Of a stretch of DNA of 64,000 bases, positions 32,069 to 41,480 are shown piece after piece. The translations under genes were made by a program, and so were the position numbers. Source of the stretch: Cupriavidus cauae (lineage in GTDB: Bacteria > Pseudomonadota > Gammaproteobacteria > Burkholderiales > Burkholderiaceae); assembly GCF_008632125.1 (NCBI RefSeq), contig NZ_VWRN01000031.1, forward strand, positions 62,001 to 126,000, in the 5' to 3' direction. Positions within the stretch are counted from its first letter, which is position 1. Each line of letters starts with the position of its first letter. The notes beneath the pieces are model-generated. The model ran no database searches and was not told where the DNA came from. It was given only the letters and a program-made list of their open reading frames with translations.

Positions 32069-34528
32069 CTATGCCAGCTTGGCGAACAGGATGGATATCT
32101 GGGCGCCGGCGACTTCGGTGCCCTCCATGCGATTGCGCAGCTCGATGCGCGCCCCATGTTCGTCAATGATCTTCTTCACCATCGCAAGACCCAGACCGGT
32201 CCCCTTCGCCTTGGTCGTCACGTATGGCTCGAACGCGCGGCTGAGGATGCGTGGGGCGAACCCCGGACCATTGTCGGCGATGGTCAGCTTGACAGCCTGG
32301 CGGCTTTCGCCGGAGGCATCTTTGTATTCTACAGTCTCGGTGTGCAGAGCGATACAAGGCGCCGGACGGCCCGCCGCCACGTTCTCCGCCACCGCATCCT
32401 GCGCATTCTGCAGCAGATTGTGTATCACCTGCCGAAGCTGGGTCGGGTCACCCTTGATGTCGGGCAGATCGTCGGCCAGCGACGGATGAATCACGGGATG
32501 CTCGTGCAGGCCGGGATCGTCGATGCCGTACAGATGCAGGACCTCGGCCACCAGCCCATTGAGCTGCAGCGTCTGCAGCATCGCCGGCGGCGTGCGCGCG
32601 TAGTCGCGGAAATCGTCGACCATGCGCTTCATCGCCGCTACCTGGTTAACGATCGTGGTGGCGCCGCGCTTTAGCACGTCCGCGTCATTGCCTTCGAGCT
32701 TGGGCGCGAGCTTCATCTGCAGTCGCTCGGCCGACAGCTGGATCGGCGTCAGCGGGTTCTTGATTTCATGCGCGAGGCGCCGGGCCACTTCGCCCCATGC
32801 GACCGACCGTTGAGCCGAAATCACATCGGAAATATCGTCGAACACGACCACGTAGCCAGGCTCGGCATGGTCGGTGATAGCGTCGCCGCCCGGCAGCCGC
32901 GCGCCGCGCACCAGCAGCGTCAGCGGCTGTTCCTCGTCGCCGTGCGGCAGTTCGATCTGCTTCTGCCAGTGCGCGGCGCCGCCGAGCACCTCGCTGGTGC
33001 TCTGCTCCGAGAAGGCCTGCCGCACAATCTCGCCGAACGCCGCCATGCCGGGAATCGCCTCGACGGGATGGCCGATGGTCGGCCCGAGCGGCTGCCCGAA
33101 GATGCGCTCGGCACCGGGATTGGCGGTCACCAGCGAGAAGCGCCGGTCCATCACCAGCACGCCGGCAGTCAGGTTCTGGAGCACGCTTTCGAGGAAGGCC
33201 TTCGATTGCTCGAGCGCGGCGCGATTCTGCTCGACCGCCAGGCGCGCCTCGGCCAGCTGACGCGTCATCATGTTGAACTGCTGGGTCAGCATGCCCAGTT
33301 CATCGCGGCTCTTGAGCTCGCGCTTGGGCGACAGATCGCCTTCGGCGACTTCCTTGGTTCCCTGCAGCAGCATCAGCAGCGGCCGCGCCAGCTGGCCGCC
33401 GAGCAGCAGCGCCAGCATCACGGCGATGAAGACCGCGAGGAACAGCGTCAGCGTCAGCGTGCCGATATACATCTTGCGCAGGCCGGTGCGGCCCAGCGCC
33501 TTTTCCTGATAGTCCTGGTAGGCGCGCTGGACTTCGTCGGCATTGCGCGCAAGCACGGCGGGGACCGGATGCACGATCTGCAGATAGCGTTCCTCGCGTA
33601 CCGTATCGCCGATCAGGCCGAAGCCCGACGAAGGATAGTCCTCGGCGCGCCGCTCCAGCGACAGCCCCGAGCCCGCCCAGCGATCCTTGCCGGCGGGACG
33701 TGGCGCCGCGCCCAGCGACGATTCGTCGGCCGGCGTCGCGGGGCCGAGCGGAATGATCACGCGCAGCCGGTACAGGTGATTGGCGTCGGCGCGCTCGGCC
33801 TGCGGATGGCCATCGCTGCCGCCGTCGGTGCCCGGATCGGTGCCGCCCTCCACCGCCGCATAGCCGCCCGCGAGCCGCGCCTGCTCGACCAGCACGCCGG
33901 ACGGCAGGCTCGGCACCAGCATCGCGTAGTTGCTCGACGCGGAAGCGATCACGCGCCCGCCGCCGGTGAAGATCGAGGCCTCCTGCACGCCGTACTGCTC
34001 GCGCAGCCGGTTCAGCTGCAGCGAGTTGGTGGGCTCGCTGGCGCTGATGATCTGGTCGCTCATCTGCCGCGCCTTGGCCTGCAGATCGGCCAGCGCGCTG
34101 TCGATGGTAGAGCGGCCCAGATTCAGGCCCGCCTCGAGCGCGGTTTCGACACGCACGTCGAACCACGACTCGATGCTGCGCGAGACGAATTGCAGCGACA
34201 CCAGATAGATCAGCACGCCCGGCAGCACGCCGACGATGCCGAAGAACAGCGCCAGCTTGGTCATCAGCCGCGTGCCGAACTTGCCGCGGCGATAGCGCAC
34301 CCACAGCGCCACGGCGAGCGCGCCGATGATCAGCACCATCAGCACGCCGATCACCAGATTGATCTTGTACAGCAGCGTGAAATAGCGGTCGAAGAATTCG
34401 GTGTTGGCCGACGCGGCCGCCAGCAGCATCACCAGCACCAGCGCCAGGAAGACGATGGTGCCGGCGACCACGCGGCTCAGTACGCGGCGGAGCCGGCTGT
34501 CGAGCACGCTGTTCAGCGGGGAGATCAT
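32069..34528 (-). CDS. ntrY: NtrY-like sensor histidine kinase
   Basis: 819 aa inner-membrane kinase. Membrane helices lie near 18-40, 53-75 and 90-112 (FLALVLVMLLAAAS, LVIGVLMVLIIGALAVAL, LALFFGIVGVLPGVLIYL); a periplasmic region of about 230 residues and another helix near 360 precede HAMP, PAS (VLVMDRRFSLVTANPGAERIFG), the H-box RRLAHEIKNPLTPIQLSAERL and an ATPase domain (DNGPGF, GTGLGLAMVKKI). Its ATG overlaps the DUF4390 stop (ATGA). It should phosphorylate the NtrX-like regulator downstream. Domain order matches NtrY; the signal is unknown. Confidence 0.9.
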   Translation of the reverse strand: MISPLNSVLDSRLRRVLSRVVAGTIVFLALVLVMLLAAASANTEFFDRYFTLLYKINLVIGVLMVLIIGALAVALWVRYRRGKFGTRLMTKLALFFGIVGVLPGVLIYLVSLQFVSRSIESWFDVRVETALEAGLNLGRSTIDSALADLQAKARQMSDQIISASEPTNSLQLNRLREQYGVQEASIFTGGGRVIASASSNYAMLVPSLPSGVLVEQARLAGGYAAVEGGTDPGTDGGSDGHPQAERADANHLYRLRVIIPLGPATPADESSLGAAPRPAGKDRWAGSGLSLERRAEDYPSSGFGLIGDTVREERYLQIVHPVPAVLARNADEVQRAYQDYQEKALGRTGLRKMYIGTLTLTLFLAVFIAVMLALLLGGQLARPLLMLLQGTKEVAEGDLSPKRELKSRDELGMLTQQFNMMTRQLAEARLAVEQNRAALEQSKAFLESVLQNLTAGVLVMDRRFSLVTANPGAERIFGQPLGPTIGHPVEAIPGMAAFGEIVRQAFSEQSTSEVLGGAAHWQKQIELPHGDEEQPLTLLVRGARLPGGDAITDHAEPGYVVVFDDISDVISAQRSVAWGEVARRLAHEIKNPLTPIQLSAERLQMKLAPKLEGNDADVLKRGATTIVNQVAAMKRMVDDFRDYARTPPAMLQTLQLNGLVAEVLHLYGIDDPGLHEHPVIHPSLADDLPDIKGDPTQLRQVIHNLLQNAQDAVAENVAAGRPAPCIALHTETVEYKDASGESRQAVKLTIADNGPGFAPRILSRAFEPYVTTKAKGTGLGLAMVKKIIDEHGARIELRNRMEGTEVAGAQISILFAKLA

Positions 34529-35538
34529 GACCTGGCGGCCGGCGACGACAGCGAGCCCGGCGCCAGCATGCCGGCGACCGGGCGCCCGAAAGCCGGCGAC
34601 GGACGGACGTTACCGATGCCCGGGGCCGAGGCCGGCGCAGCATTGGGCGTGGAGGCAGGACCTGGTGCGCTGGCCGGAGCGTTGCCCGGCGCGGCACCCG
34701 GTGCGGACGGCGGCATCGACGCCGGAGCCGAGGCCTGTCCCGTTGCAGCCGCGGCCGGCGAAGCGTTCGCGGGCGAGGCCGCATGTCCGTTTGCCGGTGC
34801 GGGCGTTGGCGCGGCGGGCGAAGCGGGGGCAGCGGGTGCAGGCGGCGCGGCGGGTGCGGGCGGCGGTGCCGGCGGGGCTTCGGCCACCGGCGTATAAGCG
34901 AAGCGCCGCCAGTCGGACGACAGATTCCAGTCGCGCGTATTGACCGCGTTGATCTGGAACGGCTTGGGCAATTGCGACAGGTCGAGGCGCATGCGGACCT
35001 CGGCCTGGTAGGGCACGCCGAGCTTGACGTCGCCGCGCTCGAACACGCGCCAGCCACGCACCTGCTTGATGAAATCGAGCGCGCCCTTCAGGCGCATGAA
35101 CGGCAGCTGCAGTCCGCCGGTCGAGACCCGGTACTGCCGCGTCAGCGGATGGAAGGTCAGCCTGACGCTGCGGCTGGTGCTGACCGGCTTTTCGTCGAAC
35201 CAGTACCAGCGCGGGCGGCTCAACTGGAAATCCACCGCGAAATACAGAGGGATGCCCTTGTGCAAGGCGTCCTCCAATGCCGGCGACAATTCGAAGTCGA
35301 AGGCGGCGTTCAGTTCGAAGCCGCCGTCCTGATATTCGACGCGCGCCTCGCGGATGTCGATGTTCTGTGCGTGCCCGGCGCGGGGCGACAACGCGCTCGC
35401 GCACAGGACCAGCACCATCAGCAGCAGCCACGCCAGCCGGCGCAGCGCGGCCACGCCGATACCGGCATGGTCTGCTGCGGATCCGCACGCCTTGTCGTCA
35501 TGGGCACGGAGGACGGACAAGCGAAGCGGTGCGAGCAT
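34525..35538 (-). CDS. DUF4390 domain protein
   Basis: 337 aa exported protein. A signal sequence (RLAWLLLMVLVLCASALSPRAGHAQ) leads into the DUF4390 domain of about 170 residues (IDIREARVEYQDGGFELNA, KGIPLYFAVDFQLSRPRWYW, RQYRVSTGGL). The last ~110 residues are a Pro/Ala/Gly/Ser-rich low-complexity tail. ATG 35538 lies 4 nt after the rsmB stop, and the stop overlaps the ntrY start, so it is coupled on both sides. This order is conserved in the group and hints at a periplasmic input to NtrY, but no function is established. Confidence 0.8.
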   Translation of the reverse strand: MLAPLRLSVLRAHDDKACGSAADHAGIGVAALRRLAWLLLMVLVLCASALSPRAGHAQNIDIREARVEYQDGGFELNAAFDFELSPALEDALHKGIPLYFAVDFQLSRPRWYWFDEKPVSTSRSVRLTFHPLTRQYRVSTGGLQLPFMRLKGALDFIKQVRGWRVFERGDVKLGVPYQAEVRMRLDLSQLPKPFQINAVNTRDWNLSSDWRRFAYTPVAEAPPAPPPAPAAPPAPAAPASPAAPTPAPANGHAASPANASPAAAATGQASAPASMPPSAPGAAPGNAPASAPGPASTPNAAPASAPGIGNVRPSPAFGRPVAGMLAPGSLSSPAARS

Positions 35539-35542
35539 CGGA

Positions 35543-36928
35543 TCAGAGGCGTTTCTGGAAGCGGGCGTAGAAGAAACCGTCGTGGTCCGACGGCAGGCCA
35601 TCGTGGCTGCCAGTCCCGCCATCAGCCACGCCATTTGGGATACTGCCGGGCAGCAGCTGGCCGGGCGCCTGCAATCGTATCGCATCTGGTAGCTGGGCAC
35701 CAAACCACTGCGCCTGCTCCTCGCCCTCCGTTGGGAAAATAGAACAAGTCACATACACCAGAATGCCGCCCGGTTTCAGCAGCGGCCACAGCTGCGAGAC
35801 GATGCGGCGCTGCTCGTTGACGAGCTTGCCCAGATCGCTCTCGCGGCGCAGCCAGCGGATATCGGGATGGCGGCGCACGATGCCCGAGGCCGAGCATGGA
35901 ACATCGGCGAGGATGCGATCGTACGGCTTGCCATCCCACCAGGCCTGCGGCCGGCTCGCGTCGCCGATCACCACCTGCGCGCGCTGGTGCAGCCGCGCGA
36001 GATTCTCGTCGATGCGCTGGGCGCGCGCGGCATCGCTCTCGACCGCGGTCAGTTCCACGTCGGCCAGTTCGAGCAGATGGCCGGTCTTGCCGCCGGGCGC
36101 GGCGCAGGCATCGAGCACGCGCTGGCCATCGGCGATCTCGAGCAGCGGCGCGGCGAGCTGCGCGCCGGCGTCCTGCACCGAGACCTCGCCGCTGTCGAAG
36201 CCGGGCACCTGCGCCACCGGCAGCGCGCGCGCCAGGCGCACCGCCTGCGGGCCGACGCGTTCGGCCGCGATGCCCGCGGCGGCGAGGCGGGCCAGATAGT
36301 CGTCGAGCGCAACGCGCGCGGTATTGACCCGCAGCGTCATCGGCGGCCGCTCGCTCGCACTGCCCGCCAGCGCCTGCCAGCGGTCGGGATAGGCCTCGCG
36401 CAGCAGGCGCAGCCACCATGCCGGGAGGTTCCAGCGTGCCTCCTCGTCGCGGCGCACCTCGGCCAGCAGCGCCTCGCGCTCGCGCAGGAAGCGGCGCAGT
36501 ACCGCATTGACCATGCCGCGCGCATGCGCGGACTTCGGATCGGAAGCGGCGGCGTTGACGGCCTGGTCCACCACGGTGAAGGCCGCATAGCCGCCCTGTC
36601 CTCCGCCCTGCGCGCCATCTTGCCCCTGTTCCTTGTCGCCCTCGATCAGCAGCGTCAGCGCGACCGCGAGCAGCGAATCGACCAGCGCGCCCGGCGGGCG
36701 CGACACCATGCGCGTGACCAGCGCACGCACGGTGCCGAACTGCCGCATGGTGCGATAGGCCAGGTCCTGCAGTGCGCCGCGCGCGCTCGCGTCACGCGTA
36801 CGCTCGAGCCGGTACTGCGCGCAGGCGGCTTCGATCGCCTGCGGCAGCGCGCTGCCCTCGTTGACGCCACGCACCGCGGCCGCGGCGGCGAGCATCTGGA
36901 AGGCAAGGGAATCGGGAGGCAAACGCAT
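35543..36928 (-). CDS. rsmB: 16S rRNA (cytosine-967-C5) methyltransferase
   Basis: 461 aa. The N-terminal third is a NusB-like RNA-binding domain (ALQDLAYRTMRQFGTVRALV); the C-terminal SAM domain shows motif I LDACAAPGGKTGHLLEL and the catalytic Cys motif DVPCSASG, and ends DHDGFFYARFQKRL as family members do. It methylates C967 of 16S rRNA. ATG 36928 is chosen because homologues begin near here; a frame extending ~300 bp further upstream is low-complexity. A Gln/Gly/Asp-rich insertion (DKEQGQDGAQGGGQGG) interrupts the NusB-like part, longer than usual. First gene of the rsmB-DUF4390-ntrY-ntrX operon. Confidence 0.93.
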   Translation of the reverse strand: MRLPPDSLAFQMLAAAAAVRGVNEGSALPQAIEAACAQYRLERTRDASARGALQDLAYRTMRQFGTVRALVTRMVSRPPGALVDSLLAVALTLLIEGDKEQGQDGAQGGGQGGYAAFTVVDQAVNAAASDPKSAHARGMVNAVLRRFLREREALLAEVRRDEEARWNLPAWWLRLLREAYPDRWQALAGSASERPPMTLRVNTARVALDDYLARLAAAGIAAERVGPQAVRLARALPVAQVPGFDSGEVSVQDAGAQLAAPLLEIADGQRVLDACAAPGGKTGHLLELADVELTAVESDAARAQRIDENLARLHQRAQVVIGDASRPQAWWDGKPYDRILADVPCSASGIVRRHPDIRWLRRESDLGKLVNEQRRIVSQLWPLLKPGGILVYVTCSIFPTEGEEQAQWFGAQLPDAIRLQAPGQLLPGSIPNGVADGGTGSHDGLPSDHDGFFYARFQKRL

Positions 36929-37287
36929 GGATCGGACACCGTGAGGAAACGAACAAATAAAGGGCACTGCGGGCAAAACCGCGGGCACAACGGCGGGCGG
37001 CACTACGCGCAGAACTCGCGCGTGGAAATACCCGCGGAAACCGCGGCCGGGGCGCGCCGCGGATCGGCATCGCGCCGCGCGTGCGGGCATCGCCCGCGCA
37101 TCAAAAAGCCCGCCGGCTCGCGAGGAGCAAGGCGGGCAGTTTACCCTGTCGGCGCGGACCGGCCGCCGTGGCGGCCGGCGCGCGGCTCCGAACGGATCCT
37201 CGAACAGGCCTTCTAACAGGCCCTTGATCACGCTCTTGATCAGGCCGTCAATGAGGCCGTCAACGAGGCCGCCGATCGGCGCTTCGA
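36929..37287. other. Intergenic region with 12-bp repeats
   Basis: 359 bp between the rsmB start and the htpX stop. The rsmB promoter must be here. The half next to htpX is the degenerate 12-bp array (separate entry). No gene seen. Confidence 0.55.
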
Positions 37288-37295
37288 TCAGACCG
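37200..37295. repeat. Degenerate 12-bp tandem repeat, 8 units
   Basis: Eight consecutive 12-bp units related to TTGATCAGGCCG / TCAACGAGGCCG, running from intergenic DNA into the last codons of htpX. Confidence 0.7.
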
Positions 37296-38148
37296 GATAC
37301 GTACCGGTCTGCGCCATCTGCATCAGCCGCGCGACGCGCTCCTCGGTGGAAGGGTGCGTCGAGAACAGATTGGCGATGCCGCCGCCCGACAGCGGGTTCA
37401 GGATCATCATCTGCGCGGTGGCCGGATGCTGCTCGGCCGCCTGGAACGGAATGCCGCGCGCATAGCGGTCGATCTTGTCCAGCGCCATCGCAAGTGCCTG
37501 CGGATCGCCGCTGATCTCGGCACCGCCGCGGTCCGCCTCGAATTCGCGGGCGCGCGAGATCGCCATCTGGATCAGCGAGGCGGCCAGGGGCGCCAGGATC
37601 GCCATCGCGATGCTGGCGATCGGATTGGCCGGACGGCCTTCCTCGTCGCGTCCGCCGAAGAACATCGCGAAGTTGGCCAGCGCAGCGATCGCACCGGCCA
37701 TCGTGGCCGCGATCGTCGAGATCAGGATGTCGCGATGCCGGACGTGCGCCAGTTCGTGCGCCATCACGCCGCGCAGTTCGCGGTTGCTCAGCACGCGCAG
37801 GATGCCGGTGGTCGCCGCGACCGCCGCGTTCTCGGGATTGCGGCCGGTGGCGAAAGCGTTGGGCGCGTCCTCGTCGATCAGGTAGACGCGCGGCATCGGC
37901 AGGCCGGCACGCTGCGCCAGTTCCTGCACCATGCCGTAGAACTGCGGGGCACTGGCCGCATCGACTTCCCGCGCGTTGTACATGCGCAGGACCATCTTGT
38001 CCGAGAACCAGTACGAGAAGAAATTCATGCCGAGCGCCATCAGCAGCGCGAACATCATGCCGCTGCGGCCGCCGATCATGCCTCCGATGACGATGAACAG
38101 CGCCGTGATGGCCGCCATCAGCATGAAGGTCTTGACCCAGTTGAACAT
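37288..38148 (-). CDS. htpX: Membrane zinc metalloprotease HtpX
   Basis: 286 aa M48 protease of the inner membrane, active site facing the cytoplasm, degrading misfolded membrane proteins. Membrane helices at about 4-20 and 28-45 precede the catalytic motif [10 protein letters not shown] (HExxH), two further helices ([40 protein letters not shown]) and the third zinc ligand in [11 protein letters not shown]. Family-typical [17 protein letters not shown] and [13 protein letters not shown] are present. ATG 38148 gives the usual N-terminus MFNWVKT. The last codons lie in a 12-bp repeat array. It stands between the lysE-like and rsmB genes on the same strand. Confidence 0.95.
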   Translation of the reverse strand: MFNWVKTFMLMAAITALFIVIGGMIGGRSGMMFALLMALGMNFFSYWFSDKMVLRMYNAREVDAASAPQFYGMVQELAQRAGLPMPRVYLIDEDAPNAFATGRNPENAAVAATTGILRVLSNRELRGVMAHELAHVRHRDILISTIAATMAGAIAALANFAMFFGGRDEEGRPANPIASIAMAILAPLAASLIQMAISRAREFEADRGGAEISGDPQALAMALDKIDRYARGIPFQAAEQHPATAQMMILNPLSGGGIANLFSTHPSTEERVARLMQMAQTGTYPV

Positions 38149-38333
38149 TGCCGTGGTCTCCGTGGTGACGCCGTCGCGCGCCCGGGCGCCCTGCCTGCGC
38201 GGCCGCATTGCGACCCTGTTGTCGCAGTATCAGCCGCCGTATCGGGGCGTCCGCGCGCGATCGTGCGGTGACGGTTAGATAGGGGCCGGGCCGCTAAATT
38301 CAATGCCGGCAAGGGTTTTTGCCGGCCGCGGCG

Positions 38334-38984
38334 CTAGCGCTGCGTCATCGCCAGGCGCGCGCCCAGGCCGATGAAGGCGGCGCCGATCACGCGGTCGAGC
38401 CAGCACTTCAGGCGCGGCGCTTCGCTGGCCCGCCGCGTCAGCGTGCCGGCCATCCACGCCACCATCGAGTTCCAGACCGTCGACATCGCCACCATGATCG
38501 CGCCCAGCGCGAGGAAGGCCAGTGCCTGCTGGCCGGCGCGCGGATCGACGAATTGCGGGAAGAACGACACGAAGAACAGGATCACCTTCGGGTTCAGCAC
38601 GTTGGTCAGGAAGCCCTGCATGAACAGCGCGCGCAGGCTGCGGCGGTCGGTGGCGGGCGCTTGGGCCGTCGCCTGGGTGCCGCCTGCCGGCGTGCGCCAG
38701 CTCGACGACAGCAGCCGCAGGCCCAGCCAGGCCAGATAGGCGCCGCCCGCGTACTTGATCACCGTGAAGGCCACCGGCGAGGCGGCCAGCACCGCGGTCA
38801 GGCCGAACGCGGTCGCCAGCGCGTGCACGCAGCAGCCGGCGCTGACGCCCAGCGAGGACATCACGCCAGCGGCGCGGCCCTGTGCCACGCTGCGGCCGAC
38901 GATATAGGCGGTATCGGGCCCCGGTGTCACGTTCAGCAGAAACACGGCGCCGATGAAGAGCGGCAGGTCGACGATGCCCAGCAT
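38334..38984 (-). CDS. LysE/RhtB-family exporter
   Basis: 216 aa inner-membrane exporter with about six helices. The N-terminal FLLNVTPGPDTAYIVGRSVAQG with its conserved PGPD, the first-repeat YAGGAYLAWLG and FLTNVLNPKVILFFVSFFPQFV are diagnostic of LysE/RhtB translocators, which export amino acids and related compounds by proton antiport. A short Ala/Thr/Gln-rich loop (GGTQATAQAPATD) sits between helices 3 and 4. It lies 82 bp downstream of fmt on the same strand and may be cotranscribed with def-fmt. The exported amino acid cannot be told from sequence. Confidence 0.9.
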   Translation of the reverse strand: MLGIVDLPLFIGAVFLLNVTPGPDTAYIVGRSVAQGRAAGVMSSLGVSAGCCVHALATAFGLTAVLAASPVAFTVIKYAGGAYLAWLGLRLLSSSWRTPAGGTQATAQAPATDRRSLRALFMQGFLTNVLNPKVILFFVSFFPQFVDPRAGQQALAFLALGAIMVAMSTVWNSMVAWMAGTLTRRASEAPRLKCWLDRVIGAAFIGLGARLAMTQR

Positions 38985-39066
38985 GATGGTCGGTCCTCGC
39001 GGAAATGGGTTCGACTTGACGAGCGGGGCGTGAGTCGCGCGCCCACCGCCCGGACGATCGCCGCGA

Positions 39067-40071
39067 TTATGCCGCGCCGCCGGGCACCGCGCAGCGCGTG
39101 CCGGCCGGCAGCGGCGTGCCCTGCAGGAAGGCCTGCGCGGGCAGGCGCCGGCCGCCGGCCTTCTGCAGTTCGGTGATGCGCAGCGCGCCTTCGCCGCAGG
39201 CGATCACCACGCCCTGCGCGTCGGCGGCGAGCACCGTACCGGGTGCAGCGTCGCCATGCTCGGGCGCGCGAGCCAGCGGCTGCGCCTGCCAGCACTTGAT
39301 CGCCGCGTCGCCGATCTGCACGCTGGCGCCCGGGAAGGGATTGAAGGCGCGGATCTGCCGGGCGAGTTCCACCGCGGCGCGGCGCAGATCGAGCCTGGCC
39401 TCGTCCTTGCCGATCTTCTCGGCATAGGTGACGCCCTGCTCCGGCTGCGGCTCGGCCGGCAGCGCGCCGTCGGCCGCCAGCCGCCGCAGCGCCTGCACGA
39501 TCATGCGGCCGCCGAGCGCCGCCAGCGTGTCGTGCAGCGTGCCGGTGGTAGTGTCCTCGCCGATCGGCACCGCTTCGCGCGCGATCATCGCGCCGGTATC
39601 GAGGCCCTCGTCCATCTGCATCAGCGTGATGCCGGTCTGCGCGTCGCCCGCCTCGATGGCCCGGTGAATCGGCGCGGCGCCGCGCCAGCGCGGCAGCAGC
39701 GAGGCGTGGATGTTCAGGCAGCCATGGCGCGGCAGCGTCAGTACCTCGGCCGGCAGGATCAGGCCATAGGCGGCGACCACCATCACGTCGGGCGCCTGCG
39801 CGGCGAGCGCGTCGATCGCGGCGACCGCTTCCTCGGGATACTTGCCATGGCGGCGCAGCGAGCGCGGCTGCAGGATCGGACCGAGCCCCTGCGCCAGCGC
39901 ATGCTGCTTGACCGGACTGGCCTGCAGCTGCATGCCGCGTCCCGCCGGCCGGTCCGGCTGCGTCAGCACCGCCACCACCGGAAAGCCGGCCTCGACGATG
40001 GCCGCGAGCGCGACGCGCGCGAATTCGGGCGTGCCGGCAAAGGCGACGCGCAAGGGGGCGGGGCTGGTCAT
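39067..40071 (-). CDS. fmt: Methionyl-tRNA formyltransferase
   Basis: 334 aa cytosolic enzyme that formylates Met-tRNA(fMet) from 10-formyl-tetrahydrofolate. The N-terminal Rossmann domain begins [15 protein letters not shown] and carries [14 protein letters not shown], the family signature with the formyl-binding loop, then [14 protein letters not shown]. The C-terminal tRNA-binding OB-like domain follows from about residue 210 ([10 protein letters not shown]). It lies 141 bp downstream of def on the same strand, the standard def-fmt pair for adding and removing the initiator formyl group. Confidence 0.96.
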   Translation of the reverse strand: MTSPAPLRVAFAGTPEFARVALAAIVEAGFPVVAVLTQPDRPAGRGMQLQASPVKQHALAQGLGPILQPRSLRRHGKYPEEAVAAIDALAAQAPDVMVVAAYGLILPAEVLTLPRHGCLNIHASLLPRWRGAAPIHRAIEAGDAQTGITLMQMDEGLDTGAMIAREAVPIGEDTTTGTLHDTLAALGGRMIVQALRRLAADGALPAEPQPEQGVTYAEKIGKDEARLDLRRAAVELARQIRAFNPFPGASVQIGDAAIKCWQAQPLARAPEHGDAAPGTVLAADAQGVVIACGEGALRITELQKAGGRRLPAQAFLQGTPLPAGTRCAVPGGAA

Positions 40072-40212
40072 GGAACGCTCCGGCTGGACGGTTGGACTCT
40101 GAAAGGCAACACCGGCCGCGAGGGCGGCCGGTGCGGAGACTGCAAGGGAGGCATCAGCATAGCAAACCCGCTGGCGCGGGCTGCCGCTGGATTGCGCGTG
40201 ACTGGTGCGCGC

Positions 40213-40719
40213 TTACATCCGGGTACGCGCGCGCTTCTGCAGCTTGGACTTGATGCGGTTCAGCTTCAGCGGCGACAGGTATTCGACGAAGACCTTGCCC
40301 TTCAGGTGGTCCATCTCGTGCTGGATGCAGACCGCCAGCAGATCGTCGGCCTCGAGCTCGAAGGTCTCGCCGTTCTCGTCGAGCGCGCGCACGCGCACGC
40401 GGTCGGGGCGCTCGACGCGGTCGTAGACCTCGGGCACCGACAGGCAGCCCTCTTCCCAGACCTTGCGGTTGTCGCTGGCCCAGACGATCTCGGGATTGAT
40501 GAAGACGCGCAGCTCGTCGCGGGTCTCCGAGATGTCGATCACGATGACCTGCTCATGCACGTCGACCTGCGTCGCCGCCAGGCCGATGCCGGGGGCTTCG
40601 TACATGGTTTCCGCCATGTCCTTGACCAGTTGGCGGATGCGGTCGTCCACCTGCGCGACGGGCTTGGCCACGATGTGCAGGCGGGGGTCCGGGTAGGTGA
40701 GGATGTCGAGTTTGGCCAT
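40213..40719 (-). CDS. def: Peptide deformylase
   Basis: 168 aa iron-dependent hydrolase that removes the N-formyl group from nascent proteins. All three active-site motifs are present: [16 protein letters not shown] (metal-ligand Cys) and QHEMDHLKG (two His ligands and the catalytic Glu). ATG 40719 gives [14 protein letters not shown], the family N-terminus; the 28 codons upstream in frame are not conserved in type. It heads the def-fmt pair and is divergent from dprA and its preceding gene. Confidence 0.96.
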   Translation of the reverse strand: MAKLDILTYPDPRLHIVAKPVAQVDDRIRQLVKDMAETMYEAPGIGLAATQVDVHEQVIVIDISETRDELRVFINPEIVWASDNRKVWEEGCLSVPEVYDRVERPDRVRVRALDENGETFELEADDLLAVCIQHEMDHLKGKVFVEYLSPLKLNRIKSKLQKRARTRM

Positions 40720-40940
40720 GGTGCTGATGCGCGACGCCGATGCCGCCGTTGCTTGCCGCTGCTGTCGAATGGGCCGTTGTCGCATTGTCGCGGCAGGGGC
40801 CATGTCAGCAAAATCGGGGCGCGAATGGAAAAAATCAAGGCGCGCCGGCGGTCGCTGCGCGCTGTTGAGGTACCCGCTGTTGGGTACCCCGCTGTTCGGA
40901 ACCCGTCAATCCGGCCAGGACATCCAACCGGCTCAACAAA

Positions 40941-41459
40941 GTGCGCGATCTTACCAAAGAACCTCAGGCGGCGCCGGTGTGGCGGTTGCGGCGGCAATGG
41001 CCTCTGTGGTGTCTGTGCCGTCTGTGGCGGCGGTGGTGGCTGTGGTGGCCGGCACGCCGGCCTGCGCGGAGCCTCGCACTCGCGGGGTTGATGGTCGCCC
41101 TGCCCTGCGTCGCGGGTCCCAGCATCGTGGCGCTACCCGATGGCCGGCAGTTCGGCGCCGACGGCGATGTTGCGTATGTGATCGGTATGCCGCTCGACGC
41201 CACGGTTGGGAGCCGCTGGCAGGGGTACGCACCGTCCGCCGCCGACCCGCGCGACCGGCGAGGCGGTGAGGTCTTGCCGCGGCTGCCGCCCGATGTGCCG
41301 GCGCAGAACCTGGTCGAATTGGTGTCGGGTTCCGTCGGCCTGGGCGGTATCGCCGTCGTGAACATCGTGTCTTCCGTCCGCGAGTTGATGCCGGGCAGCG
41401 TGCTGGTGCCGTTGCCCGCCGGTCGATCCGAAGCCGAACCGATCGCAGAAGTGGAATGA
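40941..41459 (+). CDS. Hypothetical exported protein upstream of dprA
   Basis: 172 aa if GTG 40941 is used; an alternative ATG at 41091 gives about 122 aa. The frame shows a hydrophobic stretch (SLALAGLMVALPCVAG) that could be a signal sequence, followed by a plausible soluble region (VALPDGRQFGADGDVAYVIGM). The first 45 residues are Trp/Arg/Cys-rich and look like noise, so the true start is probably internal. The stop lies 22 bp before dprA, which is compatible with an operon. Relatives of this region in other Burkholderiaceae may carry a LysM gene here, but no LysM motif is visible. Uncertain gene. Confidence 0.4.
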   Translation: MRDLTKEPQAAPVWRLRRQWPLWCLCRLWRRWWLWWPARRPARSLALAGLMVALPCVAGPSIVALPDGRQFGADGDVAYVIGMPLDATVGSRWQGYAPSAADPRDRRGGEVLPRLPPDVPAQNLVELVSGSVGLGGIAVVNIVSSVRELMPGSVLVPLPAGRSEAEPIAEVE

Positions 41460-41480
41460 ACAGCATATAGAACGCCGCCT